A stretch of DNA of 64,000 nucleotides, taken from positions 806,001 through 870,000 of the forward strand of contig NZ_CP097800.1 in assembly GCF_000612545.2 (NCBI RefSeq). The letters are read 5' to 3'. Numbering within the stretch: position 1 is the stretch's first letter; each line of letters opens with the position of its first letter. The position numbers were made by a program, and so were the translations under genes. Shown one piece after another: positions 63,217-64,000 of this stretch. The notes under the pieces were generated by a model that was not told the origin of the DNA, ran no database searches, and saw nothing but the letters and a program-made list of their open reading frames with translations. The DNA is from Streptomyces sp. PCS3-D2 (GTDB taxonomy: Bacteria; Actinomycetota; Actinomycetes; Streptomycetales; Streptomycetaceae).

Positions 63217-63852
63217 CTATCGTGCGGTCGAGCGGGCGAGCGCGGCGGCGAGGCCCGGCCCGGGGCTGGCCAGCACGGGGATCCCGGTCGTGGCCAGCTC
63301 GGCCGCCCCGGCCATCGACGCCTGGGCCAGGACGATCACGTCCGCGCCGGTGACGGCGTCGGCGGCCTCCGCCACCTGGGCGAGGTAGCGGGCCGTGTCA
63401 CCCGCCTCGAAGCTCGCCCAGGCGCCGGCGACCAGGTGCGTGCGCACGGACACGGGTCGCCCCGCAGCCTCCTCGGCGAGCAGCTCAACGGTCGGGGCGA
63501 AGGTCGACGCCAGGGCTGCGAGGACCGCGATCCGCGGGCCGGTGCGCACGGCAGCGGCCGCCATCGGCCGGTCCACCCGCAGCACCGCGGAACCCAGAGC
63601 CGGAACCAGCGCCTCGGCGGTCGCCCCGATGGTGGAGCAGGTGACCAGCACGGGGCCCGGCCCGGCTGCGGCGAGCAACTCCAGCAGGGCCGGAGCCACG
63701 GACCGGGGCCCGTGCGCGCGGGCCCGGTCCAGCAGCTCCGGCACCACCAGATGCCGCAGGACCGCCCCGGGGTGGTGCCGGTCGCGCAGCGCGTCGAAGA
63801 CGGGGACGTGCACGGGCGAGGTGTGCAGCAGGGTCAGGTCACAGCCGGTCAC
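63217..63852 (-). CDS. aspartate/glutamate racemase superfamily protein lacking second cysteine
   Basis: A 211-residue protein from GTG at 63852. The first half has the racemase-type loop GPVLVTCSTIGATAEAL, with the first catalytic Cys in TCSTIG. In the second half, where racemases carry a Cys, the sequence is DVIVLAQASMAGAAEL, with no Cys. One-cysteine members include decarboxylase- and isomerase-like enzymes, so racemase activity is doubtful. No Shine-Dalgarno sequence is visible. The start overlaps the end of the next upstream frame by 14 bases. Confidence 0.75.
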   Translation of the reverse strand: MTGCDLTLLHTSPVHVPVFDALRDRHHPGAVLRHLVVPELLDRARAHGPRSVAPALLELLAAAGPGPVLVTCSTIGATAEALVPALGSAVLRVDRPMAAAAVRTGPRIAVLAALASTFAPTVELLAEEAAGRPVSVRTHLVAGAWASFEAGDTARYLAQVAEAADAVTGADVIVLAQASMAGAAELATTGIPVLASPGPGLAAALARSTAR

Positions 63853-64000
63853 AGCGGGCCGGAATCGACGACCGGATGCACCGCACCGAGGCGTGGGGCG
63901 GCTCGGCGAGCACGAAGGAGGCGATGTACCCGACCGCCGTCCCGTCCTCGACGGCAAGCCGCCGCCAGGCCTTGCGCTTGTTCCGGAACCCGAGCGGTGA
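63839..64000 (-). CDS. C-terminal part of a possible GNAT-like protein (cut by window edge)
   Basis: 53 codons of a frame that enters from the window edge and stops at 63839. The first part, FRNKRKAWRRLAVEDGTAVGYIASFVLAE, resembles the middle of a GNAT acetyltransferase. The following EPPHASVRCIRSSIPARCDRL is unlike the family and ends too early. It is either a truncated/frameshifted acetyltransferase or another protein. Only the window-external part could decide. Confidence 0.4.
   Translation of the reverse strand, partial: SPLGFRNKRKAWRRLAVEDGTAVGYIASFVLAEPPHASVRCIRSSIPARCDRL

Overview
The window is chromosomal DNA from a Streptomyces-type actinomycete. The G+C content is very high, third codon positions are almost always G or C, GTG and TTG starts are common, and many genes overlap by 4 bases (ATGA or GTGA). 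The gene families also fit: ergothioneine egtABCD, LysX, class F sortase, DUF6777, DUF4190, DUF4239 and Methyltransf_19. From memory, the ergothioneine, acyltransferase, second succinate dehydrogenase and PAS-GGDEF-EAL blocks occur in this order on the left side of the S. coelicolor chromosome. That comparison is recalled, not computed here.

Layout. 1-4.5 kb: thioredoxin, a benzaldehyde-type aldehyde dehydrogenase, a PcaF-like thiolase and a LacI regulator, all leftward. 4.9-9.7 kb: DUF4190 protein, amidase, small membrane protein, a putative HExxH membrane metallopeptidase of visibly lower G+C, and a PemK-like protein. 9.9-15.2 kb: a PARG-like macrodomain protein divergent from the egtABCD ergothioneine operon. 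15.1-19.2 kb: an OlsB/OlsA-like acyltransferase pair (probable ornithine lipids), an orphan solute-binding lipoprotein, dodecin and a HAD phosphatase. 19.3-23.8 kb: LLM flavin oxidoreductase, UvrA-like ABC protein, a frameshifted small gene and a phosphohistidine phosphatase lipoprotein. 23.9-28.3 kb: sdhCAB with a divergent LysR regulator. 28.4-30.2 kb: TetR regulator divergent from an FAD monooxygenase. 30.3-33.4 kb: RmdA-like PAS-GGDEF-EAL protein translationally coupled to a SAM methyltransferase. 33.7-38.7 kb: cell-surface block with a proline-rich protein, DUF4239, two small surface proteins, sortase F and polysaccharide deacetylase. 38.8-44 kb: LysX, universal stress protein and CapA-like protein. 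44.2-54.4 kb: ECF sigma factor, Fpg/Nei glycosylase, SpoIIE-type phosphatase, DUF6777, lipase-maturation-factor-like protein, a 57-residue peptide, a degenerate HD protein and a zinc-ribbon SDR. 54.7-58.4 kb: EamA-like permease, Rpf-LysM-M23 endopeptidase and 6-phosphogluconate dehydrogenase. 58.7-62.8 kb: an ArsR-SulP-FMN protein-RsbW-like kinase-STAS-ArsR locus. 63-64 kb: proline-rich peptide, Asp/Glu racemase-like protein and an edge gene.

The most unusual unit is the locus at 58.7-62.8 kb. A SulP anion transporter, itself ending in a STAS domain, is coupled by 4-base overlaps to an FMN-barrel protein and an RsbW-like ATPase. A free STAS protein follows, and two near-identical cysteine-free ArsR regulators flank the set. 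Each regulator is preceded by the same TTGCA-N6-TGCAA operator. This looks like transport under partner-switching control.

Other signals: many start codons lie 6-8 bases after a TANNNT -10 box with no Shine-Dalgarno sequence, suggesting leaderless mRNAs. Convergent genes are often separated by long perfect hairpins, and two reading frames (OlsA-like and HD-like) run through such hairpins into their neighbours. A single-base-loop G-quadruplex motif lies at 42.67 kb, and a paired operator-like palindrome lies upstream of the DUF6777/lipase-maturation pair. I saw no tRNA, rRNA, CRISPR array or insertion sequence.
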